This document shows positions 1 through 7,916 of a stretch of 64,000 nucleotides of DNA, in pieces (within the stretch, counting starts at the first letter, position 1; every line of letters begins with the position of its first letter). The stretch is from PALSA-894 sp963734185 (GTDB lineage: Bacteria; Pseudomonadota; Alphaproteobacteria; Rhizobiales; Xanthobacteraceae). The position numbers and the translations under genes are program-made. The stretch spans positions 1,736,001 to 1,800,000 of the forward strand of contig CAVTGA010000001.1 in NCBI GenBank assembly GCA_963734185.1, written 5' to 3'. Below the pieces are notes generated by a model that was not told where the DNA came from, did not search any database, and was given only the letters and a program-made list of their open reading frames with translations.

Positions 1-6
1 CCCATA

Positions 7-84
7 GCGCGTCGAAGACGCGCGTGAACGCGCTTTCGGCTGCGCGTCGAAGACGCGCGTGAACGCGCTTCCGGCTGCGCGTCT
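7..84. repeat. 35-bp tandem repeat, two copies plus a stub
   Basis: A 35-bp unit starting gcgcgtcgaagacgcgcg occurs at 7-41 and 42-76 with one difference, followed by an 8-base stub. Each unit holds a short palindrome, GCGCGT-ga-ACGCGC. A single diverged copy lies at 4977-5001. The repeat sits just beyond the 3' end of the NAD synthetase gene. It is seen directly; no function is evident. Confidence 0.75.
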
Positions 85-91
85 CGAACCA

Positions 92-1828
92 TCAAAAATC
101 GAACGCTTCACTCTTGGCCACAGCCGGCGCAAGCGAAAGGTCCGGCTCGGGCAGCGGCGTGCCGGGATCGCGGAAGCGGTTGACGATCGGATAGCGGCGG
201 TCGCGACCGAAATTCTTCAACGTCACCTTGACGCCGGGCGCCGCCTGGCGACGCTTGTATTCGGCCAAGTTGAGCATGCGCTCGACCCGCATGACTGTTT
301 CGCGGTCGAAGCCGGCCGCGACGATCGTGGCGATCGCCTCCTCGTTCTCGACCAGGCGCGTCAGGATCGCGTCGAGCACCTCGTAGGGCGGCAGCGAGTC
401 CTGGTCCTTCTGGTTCTCGCGCAACTCGGCGGTCGGCGGCTTGGTGATCACCCGCTCCGGGATCACCACGCCGTCCGGGCCGCGCGCCCCTTCCGGCCGC
501 CAGGCATTGCGCAGGCGCGCGAGGCGGAACACCTCGCTCTTGTAGATGTCCTTGATCGGGTTGAAGCCGCCGTTCATGTCGCCGTAGAGCGTGGCGTAGC
601 CCACCGACATCTCCGACTTGTTGCCGGTCGTCACCACCATCAGGCCGAACTTGTTGGAGATCGCCATCAGCAGGGTGCCACGCGCCCGCGCCTGCAGGTT
701 CTCTTCGGTGATGTCGCGGTTGGTGCCGGCAAACAACGGCTTGAGCGCCGCCTCGAAGCCCTCGACCGGCGCGGCGATCGGCACGGTGTCGTAGGCGATG
801 CCGAGCGCCTTGGCGATTTGCGCGGCATCGTCGAGCGAGTCCTGCGAGGTGTACTTGTACGGCATCATCACGGCGCGCACCCGCTCCGCACCGAGCGCAT
901 CGACCGCCATCGCGGCGCAGAGCGCCGAATCGATGCCGCCGGAAAGGCCGAACACCACGCCTGTGAAGCCGTTCTTGTCGACATAGTCGCGCAAGCCGAG
1001 CACGCAGGCCGCATAGTCGCCGCGGTCGCCTTCCTCGATCATGGCGTCCTCGGTCTTGAGGCAGCGCCACGTGCCGGTCTCGCGCACCCATCGGGTCGTG
1101 ATCACGGCTTCCTTGAAGGCCGGAAGCTGGAACGCGAGCGAACGGTCGGCATTGATGCCGAACGAAGAGCCGTCGAACACGAGCTCGTCCTGGCCGCCGA
1201 CCTGGTTGAGGTAGACGAGCGGCAGGCCGCTTTCGACCACGCGCGCCACCGCAATGTTGAATCGCTGCTGCGTCTTGTCGCGCCAGTAGGGCGAGGCGTT
1301 CGGCACCAGCAGGATCTCGCCGCCGGTCTCGCTCAGGCATTCGACGATGTCCGGACCCCAGATGTCCTCGCACACCGGAACGCCGATGCGCACGCCGCGT
1401 AGCACGACCGGACCCGGCATCGGGCCGGCCGCGAACACGCGCTTCTCGTCGAACACGCCATAGTTCGGCAAATCGACCTTGTAGCGCGTCGCCGCGATGC
1501 GCCCGCCCTCGAGCATCAGGTGGGCGTTGTAGAGCTTGCCGCCGTCGACCCAGGGCGTGCCGATGAGCATCGCCGGTCCTTCGGCGGTCTCGCGCGCCAG
1601 CGCCTCGACGGCCGCGCGGCAGGCGGCCTGGAACGCCGGCTTGAGCACGAGATCCTCGGGCGGATAGCCGGAGATGAACAGCTCGGAAAAGATGATGAGG
1701 TCGGCACCGTGCGCGGCCGCGGTCTGGCGCGCCGCGCGCGCCTTGTCGGCATTGCCGGCAACGTCGCCGACGGTCGGGTTGAGCTGAGCGATGGTGATCG
1801 CGAGATGGTCGGCGGGGCGCGGGCTCAT
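92..1828 (-). CDS. nadE: Glutamine-dependent NAD+ synthetase
   Basis: The 578-residue protein makes NAD+ from nicotinate adenine dinucleotide, ATP and glutamine, the last step of NAD synthesis in the cytoplasm. Residues 10 to about 260 form a nitrilase-type glutaminase domain with the triad Glu49, Lys117 and Cys153 (in PVCEDIWGPD). Residues 270 to about 570 form the synthetase domain, with the PP-loop SGGIDSA at 296-302. The length is normal for the short two-domain form found in proteobacteria. The start at MSPRPADHLAITIAQLNP agrees with the family's N-terminus. The 3' end lies next to the 35-bp tandem repeat. Family assignment is secure. Confidence 0.96.
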   Translation of the reverse strand: MSPRPADHLAITIAQLNPTVGDVAGNADKARAARQTAAAHGADLIIFSELFISGYPPEDLVLKPAFQAACRAAVEALARETAEGPAMLIGTPWVDGGKLYNAHLMLEGGRIAATRYKVDLPNYGVFDEKRVFAAGPMPGPVVLRGVRIGVPVCEDIWGPDIVECLSETGGEILLVPNASPYWRDKTQQRFNIAVARVVESGLPLVYLNQVGGQDELVFDGSSFGINADRSLAFQLPAFKEAVITTRWVRETGTWRCLKTEDAMIEEGDRGDYAACVLGLRDYVDKNGFTGVVFGLSGGIDSALCAAMAVDALGAERVRAVMMPYKYTSQDSLDDAAQIAKALGIAYDTVPIAAPVEGFEAALKPLFAGTNRDITEENLQARARGTLLMAISNKFGLMVVTTGNKSEMSVGYATLYGDMNGGFNPIKDIYKSEVFRLARLRNAWRPEGARGPDGVVIPERVITKPPTAELRENQKDQDSLPPYEVLDAILTRLVENEEAIATIVAAGFDRETVMRVERMLNLAEYKRRQAAPGVKVTLKNFGRDRRYPIVNRFRDPGTPLPEPDLSLAPAVAKSEAFDF

Positions 1829-1885
1829 GGCGAGGGTTTACGCGGGCAGTCGGGCGGCCGCAATCGGGACACTAGCCCCTCATAA

Positions 1886-2236
1886 TCATGTAAGCAGCCA
1901 TTCGCCGATCGCCAACAGCCAAGTAAAGCCCGCGATCGCGAGCGCGACACCGACCGCGGCCGAACCCATATCCTTGACCATCCCGATTTGCGGATGATGC
2001 GCGCGGTTGACCTCGTCGGCGAGCTTCTCGATCGCGGTATTGAGCAATTCGACCACGAGCAGCAGCAACACCACTGCGATCAGGAGGAGCCGCTTCCAGG
2101 CCTCGCTTGCCACGACGAACGCCATCGGCACCGCAAGCGCAAGCCCGATCAATTCCTCGCGGAAGGCAGCCTCCGACCGCGCCGCCGCGACGATGCCGTG
2201 CCAGCTGTTGACGGTGGCGCGCCACATGCGTTGCAA
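1886..2236 (-). CDS. dgkA: Diacylglycerol kinase, DgkA type
   Basis: A small integral membrane kinase that phosphorylates diacylglycerol to phosphatidate in the inner membrane, recycling lipid left from membrane-derived oligosaccharide and lipid turnover. The family signature ELLNTAIEKLAD is present, with three hydrophobic segments around it. The open frame extends upstream to 2311, but a TTG at 2236 has GAGGGGA eight bases before it and gives 116 residues, close to the usual length of about 120. An ATG three codons further on is the alternative start. It lies downstream of the secreted beta-propeller gene on the same strand, separated by a hairpin. Confidence 0.88.
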   Translation of the reverse strand: MQRMWRATVNSWHGIVAAARSEAAFREELIGLALAVPMAFVVASEAWKRLLLIAVVLLLLVVELLNTAIEKLADEVNRAHHPQIGMVKDMGSAAVGVALAIAGFTWLLAIGEWLLT

Positions 2237-2257
2237 GAAAGCGTCCCCTCGACGAAA

Positions 2258-2280
2258 CGGGCGCGGCAGCGCCGCGCCCG
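2258..2280 (-). terminator. Hairpin after the beta-propeller gene
   Basis: A perfect 10-bp stem (CGGGCGCGGC) with a three-base loop lies 35 bases past the stop codon of the beta-propeller gene. On the minus strand it is followed by only TTTC, so it is a weak intrinsic terminator or an attenuating hairpin ahead of dgkA. Confidence 0.5.
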
Positions 2281-2314
2281 TACCTATCGGACCCGCTGCG
2301 CCTAAGCGCAAGCG

Positions 2315-3460
2315 TTACTGCGCGGTGCCGATGCCGGCCGGGCCGCCGCCGACCTTGACTCCGCCCGCGGGCGTGAGCTTCGCGCCGTCGAAATTGAAAG
2401 CCATCACCTCGTTCTCGACCATGCATTGCACGAGCAGCTTCCTTCCGTCTCTGCTCCACGCAGCACCTTGGCACCAGGCACCGATCGGCGCTTCAGTTAC
2501 TTTCGTGAGCTTCTTGCCGTCGATCGCGAGCACAATCACCAGCCCCTTGGCATTATAGAATGGCGAAGACTTCGGCTTGTTGGTGCCGTGCTGCAGCACC
2601 ACGGCGGCATGGCGGCCGTCGGGCGAGATTTTCAGGCCCTCGGGCGTCTGCCCGACCGTGATGGTGTCGATGACGTGCGGCGGATTGACGGTGAGATCAA
2701 TCAGGCTCGCCGTATCCAGATCGCCCTGTCCGATGCCGATGTTGCCGACCATCGCGAAGCGCCCGTTCGCCGTGATGTCGATCGGATAGGGGCGCAGGCC
2801 CGCGTACATGTCGCGCTTGCTGTGCTCCACCTTGTTGCCATCGACGGTGAGGACCGAGATCCGGTTGTCGCCGTCGCGGGTCACGAGCGCGCTCTTGCCG
2901 TCGGGCGTGAACGCGATGCCGCTCGGCCCCGAGGTCGCCGCGCCGAGTTGAACCTTGCCCGTGTGCGTCAGCGTCTTGCCGGAAAGCGCAAACACCGACA
3001 CGGTCCCTTCCGAGCGGTTGGCAACGAGCACGAGATTACCGGCGGGGCTGATGGCGACGCCGGCCGCGCCCGCGCCCGCCTCCACGGTCGCGACGACCGC
3101 GGGCGGATTGGCCTTGAGGTCGATCAGGCTCACCTTGTTGTCGGGAGCGGTCTTCTTCGGATCGGCCGGATCGACCTTGGTGGCGGCGGTGACGATGGCA
3201 AGGCTCTCGTCGCGCGTCACCGCGACGCTGGAGGGCGGGCCGACCACGCTGGCCGGGGCCTTGATCTCGGCGATGACCTTGGGCGGAGTCGCGCCGATGT
3301 CGATGATGGTGACGGTGTCGGCCGCAGGGTTCGCCGGCACGGTGTTGACGCCGTCGACCAGCACGGCCTTGTTGTCATTGGCCGAGACCGCGATCTGCGC
3401 ACTCGCAGCGGAAAGCGACAGGGCAAGCGCGAGCACCGCGCCGCTCACATGGCGGATCAT
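2315..3460 (-). CDS. Secreted YVTN-type beta-propeller protein
   Basis: The 381-residue protein begins with a Sec signal peptide (about residues 1-21, ending SAASAQ). The rest is a run of WD40/YVTN-like blades with repeated phrases such as ISPAGNLVLVANRSEG, FTPDGKSALVT, ISPDGRHAAV and WSRDGRKLLVQ. Such proteins are periplasmic scaffolds or lactonase-like propellers; no catalytic residues can be assigned, so the substrate is unknown. Upstream is the DAHP synthase gene on the same strand, about 110 bp away. The start at MIRHVSGAVLALALSLS is the natural signal-peptide start, preceded by GGAG. Confidence 0.8.
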   Translation of the reverse strand: MIRHVSGAVLALALSLSAASAQIAVSANDNKAVLVDGVNTVPANPAADTVTIIDIGATPPKVIAEIKAPASVVGPPSSVAVTRDESLAIVTAATKVDPADPKKTAPDNKVSLIDLKANPPAVVATVEAGAGAAGVAISPAGNLVLVANRSEGTVSVFALSGKTLTHTGKVQLGAATSGPSGIAFTPDGKSALVTRDGDNRISVLTVDGNKVEHSKRDMYAGLRPYPIDITANGRFAMVGNIGIGQGDLDTASLIDLTVNPPHVIDTITVGQTPEGLKISPDGRHAAVVLQHGTNKPKSSPFYNAKGLVIVLAIDGKKLTKVTEAPIGAWCQGAAWSRDGRKLLVQCMVENEVMAFNFDGAKLTPAGGVKVGGGPAGIGTAQ

Positions 3461-3569
3461 GGAAACTCCTCCCCAGTTCGGTTTCGTTCAGGGCATGAAC
3501 GAGCGCTGAGATCGCGTTCGCCCGTCCATGCTAATGGAACACCGGGAGAGGCGATAGCGTCCCCGACGG

Positions 3570-4958
3570 CTACAGCCCGGCCGCCGCCGGCAGCGGCTTG
3601 GCCTTGTTGGCGCGCTCGGCCTTGAGCAGTTCGGCGGCGAGGAATGCCAGCTCGATCGCCTGTTCGGCATTGAGCCGCGGATCACACAAGGTGTGATAGC
3701 GGTCGTTCAGGTCCTCGTCCGAGATCGCGCGCGCGCCGCCGGTGCATTCGGTCACGTCCTTGCCGGTCATCTCCAGATGCACTCCGCCCGCATGGGTGCC
3801 TTCGGCCGCGTGCACGGAGAAGAAGGTCTTCACCTCCTGCAGGATGCGGTCGAACGGCCGCGTCTTGTAGCCGCTCTCCGCCGTGATGGTGTTGCCGTGC
3901 ATCGGGTCGCATGACCACACCACCGCGCGCCCCTCGCGGGCGACCGCGCGCACCAGCGCCGGCAGGAAATCGCCGACCTTGTCGGCGCCGAAGCGGCAGA
4001 TCAGCGTCAGGCGGCCCGCCTCGTTGTCCGGGTTGAGGATGCCGACCAGGCGCAGCAATTCATCCGGCTTGAGCGAGGGGCCGCACTTCAGGCCGACCGG
4101 GTTCTTGATGCCGCGGGCATATTCCACATGCGCGTGGTCCGGCTGGCGCGTGCGGTCGCCGATCCACACCATGTGGCCGGAGGTGCAGTACCAGTCGCCG
4201 GTGGTGGAATCCTGCCGCGTCATCGCCTGCTCGTAGCCGAGCAGCAGCGCCTCGTGGCTGGTGTAGACGTCGGTGCCGCGCAACTCCGGATGGCTTTCCA
4301 GATCGAGCCCACAGGCCTGCATGAAGGCGAGCGTCTCGGAGATGCGGTCGGCCACCAGCCGGTAGCGGTCGAGCTGCCGCGGGTCTTTGACAAAACCGAG
4401 CATCCACTGATGCACGCGGCCGAGACTCGCATAGCCGCCGTGCGCGAAGGCACGCAGCAGGTTCAAGGTCGCGGCCGACTGGTGATAGGCCTCGATCAGC
4501 CGGCGCGGATCGGGCGTGCGCGCTTGCTCGGTGAACTCCGCGCCGTTGACGATATCGCCGCGGTAGCTTGGCAGCTCCATCCCGTCGCGCTTCTCGACCC
4601 CCGAGGAGCGCGGCTTGGCGAATTGGCCGGCGAGCCGACCGACCTTGACCACCGGCGAGGCCGCCGCAAAGGTGAGCACCACCGCCATCTGCAGGAACAC
4701 GCGGAAGAAATCGCGGATCGAGTTGGCGCTGTGGTCCTCGAAGCTCTCGGCGCAGTCGCCGCCCTGCAGCAGGAAAGCATCGCCGGCCGCGACGCGCGCG
4801 AGCGATTTCTTCAGGTTGCGCGCCTCGCCGGCGAACACGAGCGGCGGAAACGTCGCAAGCCGCGCTTCGGTTTGGGCAAGCTTCGCCGCATCCGGATAAT
4901 GCGGAAGCTGGGCGATCGGCTTTGCGCGCCAGCTTTCTGGCGTCCAACGCTCGGGCAT
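3570..4958 (-). CDS. aroG: Class II (plant-type) DAHP synthase
   Basis: Condenses phosphoenolpyruvate and erythrose 4-phosphate to 3-deoxy-D-arabino-heptulosonate 7-phosphate, the first step of the shikimate pathway. The 462-residue product has class II landmarks: the N-terminal PERWTPESWRAKPIAQLP, GGDCAESFEDHSANSI, GQFAKPRSS, RYHTLCDPRLNAEQ near the C-terminus, and metal-binding Cys/His/Glu residues within these blocks. The open frame runs to 5102, but the ATG at 4958 has AGGAG seven bases upstream and restores the family's usual length. Bacteria with this class often lack the AroG/F/H type; the symbol is the common name for class II enzymes in this order. Regulation is not evident from the sequence. 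Confidence 0.95.
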   Translation of the reverse strand: MPERWTPESWRAKPIAQLPHYPDAAKLAQTEARLATFPPLVFAGEARNLKKSLARVAAGDAFLLQGGDCAESFEDHSANSIRDFFRVFLQMAVVLTFAAASPVVKVGRLAGQFAKPRSSGVEKRDGMELPSYRGDIVNGAEFTEQARTPDPRRLIEAYHQSAATLNLLRAFAHGGYASLGRVHQWMLGFVKDPRQLDRYRLVADRISETLAFMQACGLDLESHPELRGTDVYTSHEALLLGYEQAMTRQDSTTGDWYCTSGHMVWIGDRTRQPDHAHVEYARGIKNPVGLKCGPSLKPDELLRLVGILNPDNEAGRLTLICRFGADKVGDFLPALVRAVAREGRAVVWSCDPMHGNTITAESGYKTRPFDRILQEVKTFFSVHAAEGTHAGGVHLEMTGKDVTECTGGARAISDEDLNDRYHTLCDPRLNAEQAIELAFLAAELLKAERANKAKPLPAAAGL

Positions 4959-4976
4959 GACGCATACTCCTGGCAC

Positions 4977-5001
4977 GTCAAAGACGCGCGTAAACGCGCT
5001 T
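4977..5001. repeat. Dispersed copy of the 35-bp repeat core
   Basis: This stretch matches the core of the tandem repeat at 7-84 with two substitutions, and keeps the palindrome GCGCGT-aa-ACGCGC. It lies in the divergent intergenic region between the DAHP synthase and MFS genes. Confidence 0.6.
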
Positions 5002-5100
5002 ATGGTGCGCGGGCCTTCCCCGCCGCGCGGCGGGGTTATACACGAGCAGGGAATCAAATGAAAACGCGAGGGGTTCCCCTTGCGGGAAGCACCGCCTGCC

Positions 5101-6267
5101 ATGCCCCTCCATCCCGCCTATGCCCAAGTCTCGGCGCTGCTCGCGTCGGTCTTCATCCTGATCGCCGGCAACGGCCTGTTCACGACGCTCGTGCCGTTGA
5201 GCGCGACGGCGGCGGGCTTTGCGCCGCTCACCATCGGCTTCATCGGCTCGGCCTATTTCGGCGGCATGCTGCTCGGGTGCCTCGCCGCGCCGCACATCGT
5301 GGCGCGGTCGGGCCACATCCGCGCGTTCGCCGCTTTCGTAGCGGTCGCGACCGTGACCGCGCTCGCCCACCCGCTGATCGTCGAGCCCACCGCCTGGGCG
5401 GTGATCCGCGCGATCACCGGCTTCTGCTTCGCCGGCCTCTACGCCACGATCGAGAGCTGGATGCACGACAAGGCCGAGAACGACGTCCGCGGGCGCGTGC
5501 TCGCGCTCTATCAGATCGTGCACTATGTCGGCAGCGCCACCGGGCAGCAGGCGATCCGGCTGATCACGCCATCCTCCTACGTACCGTTCTCGATCATCGC
5601 CGCCGCGCTCGCGCTCTCGGTGCTCCCCCTCGCCTACACCCGCACCGACCCGCCCAATCCGCCGCCGGTACCGCGCCTGCGGTTGGTCTGGCTTTATCGC
5701 ATCTCGCCGGTCGGCGTGATCGGCGCGCTGGTCTCGGGCGCCGCCAACGGCACGTTCTGGTCGCTCGCTCCGGTGTTCGCCGAGCAGAGCGGGCTCGGAC
5801 CCGGCGGAATCGCAAGCTTCATGACCGCCGCGATCATCGGCGCAGCCCTGGTGCAGTGGCCGGTCGGCCGGCTCGCCGACCGCCGCGACCGCCGCCACAT
5901 CATGCTGGTGGCGATCGCGATCGCGGTGCTGGCGCAGGGCGCGCTCGTGCTCATGGCCAAGAGCCACCCCAACGTGCTGATCGCGCTTGCCGCCGCGGTC
6001 GGCGCCTCCGCGCTGCTGCTCTATCCGCTGGCCTCCAGCCACGCCCAGGACCTGTGCGGGCGCGAAAACGCGGTCGAAGTCTCGACCGGGCTCCTGCTCG
6101 CCTACACCATCGGGGCGATCGTCGGCCCGACCACCGCGGCCTTGATGATGGGCCGGATCGGACCGGAGGCACTGTTCCTCCACAACGGGATCATCCACGT
6201 CGCGTTCGTGATCGTGATCGTGTGGCGGCTGTGGCAGCGCCCGCCGCGGCGGGAGAGCGAGGCGTGA
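5101..6267 (+). CDS. MFS transporter, YcaD-like
   Basis: A 388-residue inner membrane protein with about 12 hydrophobic segments. It has the major facilitator family's charged loop after TM2 (substituted here) and the motif AIESWMHDKAEN-type block, seen as TIESWMHDKAENDVRGRVL, which is characteristic of YcaD-like permeases. The substrate is unknown; these are usually annotated as drug or metabolite exporters. The ATG at 5101 (MPLHPAYAQVSALL) fits the first membrane segment better than the upstream ATG at 5080. The stop overlaps the GTG start of the following hydrolase fragment by four bases, so the two were once translated together. Confidence 0.85.
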   Translation: MPLHPAYAQVSALLASVFILIAGNGLFTTLVPLSATAAGFAPLTIGFIGSAYFGGMLLGCLAAPHIVARSGHIRAFAAFVAVATVTALAHPLIVEPTAWAVIRAITGFCFAGLYATIESWMHDKAENDVRGRVLALYQIVHYVGSATGQQAIRLITPSSYVPFSIIAAALALSVLPLAYTRTDPPNPPPVPRLRLVWLYRISPVGVIGALVSGAANGTFWSLAPVFAEQSGLGPGGIASFMTAAIIGAALVQWPVGRLADRRDRRHIMLVAIAIAVLAQGALVLMAKSHPNVLIALAAAVGASALLLYPLASSHAQDLCGRENAVEVSTGLLLAYTIGAIVGPTTAALMMGRIGPEALFLHNGIIHVAFVIVIVWRLWQRPPRRESEA

Positions 6268-6482
6268 GCGAGGTCCTGGTCCAGGATACCACCTTTCCCG
6301 CGCGTGACGGCTATGCGCTGGCCTGTACCGTGTTTGCGCCGCAAGCGGCCCCGCGCGGAACCGTGCTGATCAATTCGGCGACTGCGGTGCCGCGCAAGAT
6401 CTATCGCGCCTTCGCCACTTATCTGGCCGAACAAGGTTTCGCGGCGCTGAGCTACGACTATCGCGGCATCCCAGGACGCTAG
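6264..6482 (+). pseudogene. Truncated alpha/beta hydrolase fragment
   Basis: The GTG at 6264 overlaps the MFS stop codon. The 72 codons read as the N-terminus of a serine alpha/beta hydrolase: SEVLVQDTTFPARDGYALA, then FATYLAEQGFAALSYDYRGI. Full-length relatives are about 280-300 residues and continue RGIGGS into the nucleophile-elbow region. Here the frame ends at RGIPGR and the sequence runs at once into the 3' end of the opposing small gene, so the catalytic part is deleted. It is interpreted as a 3'-deleted remnant, not a functional gene. Confidence 0.7.
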
Positions 6483-6697
6483 TAAGGCCGGCACGCCCAC
6501 TTCAGGCAGCCACCGCAGCCGGTCTTGCGGATGCAGACCGGGTGCAGGAACAGGTTGCACACCGGCGGCTTGACGATGACACAGGGGCCGGCCGGCCGCT
6601 TGGCCTTACGCGCCGCCGACGCCTGGTCGCTGGCCGCGAACACGGTCAGACACACAGCCACGCTCAGCGCGCCAACGACAAGATTGCGCACGGTCAT
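6479..6697 (-). CDS. Small secreted six-cysteine protein
   Basis: A 72-residue hypothetical protein. It has a clear signal peptide (MTVRNLVVGALSVAVCLTVFA, cleaved near QASA-A) and a mature part of about 45 residues containing six cysteines in PxC, GC and GGC contexts, ending KWACRPY. The even cysteine count and export suggest a disulfide-rich periplasmic peptide. GGGAG seven bases before the ATG supports the start. The last four bases overlap the 3' end of the truncated hydrolase on the other strand. No family was recognised. Confidence 0.7.
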   Translation of the reverse strand: MTVRNLVVGALSVAVCLTVFAASDQASAARKAKRPAGPCVIVKPPVCNLFLHPVCIRKTGCGGCLKWACRPY

Positions 6698-6787
6698 GAG
6701 AATCTCCCAACGCCCCGCGCGGGCCGAGCCGGCGGGACGTCTCTATCTTTCGTTGTAGGCGCCGGCTAGTCAACCATACGAAAGACA

Positions 6788-7738
6788 TCAGGCAAGGTTG
6801 GGGTCGCGCCGCGGCCGGCGCTCGAACGTCCTGACCGCGACGACGACACCTGCGACCAAGAGAGCGCCGCCGACCGCTTCCGCGACGGTCGGGCCGCGTC
6901 CGTCCCAGGCGAGCCCGAACACGACGCCGAAGATGGTCTCCGACACGATGAGCTGGCCGGCGAGTGACAGCGGCAGGCGGCGGCTCGCCACGGCCCAGAG
7001 CCAGGTCGCGACCAGTGACGACAGCACGCCGGTGATCGCGCCCCAGAGCAGCAGGCGGCCGAGCGCGCCCGGGGCGCGCGCGGCTTCGGGAAGTCCGGAC
7101 AGGCCGAACGCCATGGCGATCGGGATCAGCGGCAACGCGGAAACAAACGCCCCGAGCCCGGTGAGCGCCGCCCAGTCGGCGTCGCTCATGGCGGGGCGCG
7201 TCGCGAGCGCGCGCGCGTTGCGCAGACCGTAGACCGTCCACAGCACGAGGCCGGCGAGCGCCAGCACGATACCGAGGGCGACGCCGGCGCGTTCGGTCGG
7301 CAGCGCCGAGCGCAGCAGCGCGTCGCCGTTGACCATGACCAGCCCAACCAGGATGAGCCCGAGCGGCAGGGCAAGGCTGCGCAGGGTGACGGCGTCGTCG
7401 CGGCGGTATCCGGCAAGCGCGAGGACGATCGGCAGCGCGCCGATGATGAGGACGGTCGGCGATGCGCCGGCGAGCGGCACCGCGAGGGCGACCGCCAGAT
7501 AGTAGCCGGTGTAGCCGGTGAATCCGAGCACGACGATTTCGCCGGCCGTGCGCCGGTCAAGGCCGCGCAGTGCCGCAAAGCCGCGGCGCGCAAGCACGGC
7601 AAGCGCCGCGAGGGCGTAAACCGCGTAACGCACCACGGTGAGGTCGAATCCGGTGAACGGGGCGACCGCGAGCGGGGCGATGAAACTGAGCCCCCAGAAC
7701 GCGCCGGCCAGAAGTCCCGCAAGGACGCCGACGAGCAT
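6788..7738 (-). CDS. EamA-family (DMT) transporter
   Basis: The 316-residue protein has ten predicted membrane helices in two EamA halves, with the conserved GAFWGLSF opening and the second-half block SLVATWLWAVASRRLPLSLAGQ. Members move small metabolites or act as exporters; the substrate is unknown. The only in-frame start is the ATG at 7738, which lies two bases from the CTAG end of a palindromic repeat, so the 5' leader is repeat sequence and no good Shine-Dalgarno is visible. gor lies upstream on the same strand, on the other side of the repeat. Confidence 0.85.
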   Translation of the reverse strand: MLVGVLAGLLAGAFWGLSFIAPLAVAPFTGFDLTVVRYAVYALAALAVLARRGFAALRGLDRRTAGEIVVLGFTGYTGYYLAVALAVPLAGASPTVLIIGALPIVLALAGYRRDDAVTLRSLALPLGLILVGLVMVNGDALLRSALPTERAGVALGIVLALAGLVLWTVYGLRNARALATRPAMSDADWAALTGLGAFVSALPLIPIAMAFGLSGLPEAARAPGALGRLLLWGAITGVLSSLVATWLWAVASRRLPLSLAGQLIVSETIFGVVFGLAWDGRGPTVAEAVGGALLVAGVVVAVRTFERRPRRDPNLA

Positions 7739-7740
7739 GG

Positions 7741-7907
7741 CTAGTGCCCCGAAGCCGAAGTTCGCAGATAGTGTGCGGCAAGGGCGGTTGCGAACTTCGG
7801 GTTCAAAAGGAGCACTAGAATCATAGAGTTGCTAGCGTCCCTTTGATTCCGAAGTTCGCCTCCGAGCGCGCCGCAAGTGCTGACGAACTTCGGAATCGGG
7901 ACACTAG
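7741..7907. repeat. Composite palindromic repeat, hairpins B and A (site 1)
   Basis: Hairpin B spans 7741-7818 (right arm GCGAACTTCGGGTTC; the left arm is diverged at AAGCCGAAGTTCGC). A 13-base spacer aatcatagagttg follows, then hairpin A at 7832-7907 (arms ATTCCGAAGTTCG and CGAACTTCGGAAT). Each hairpin starts and ends with CTAG. The spacer is the exact reverse complement of that at site 3, so this is the same A-spacer-B module in the other orientation. It lies between gor and the EamA gene. Confidence 0.9.
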
Positions 7908-7916
7908 GTGGCGCGC

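Noticed and set aside
4128..6482. A 784-codon plus-strand frame across DAHP synthase and the MFS gene
   Set aside because: It is antisense to the DAHP synthase gene and out of frame with the transporter. Its Arg/Ala/Gly-rich composition is typical of shadow frames in high-GC DNA, and both real genes have clear signatures.
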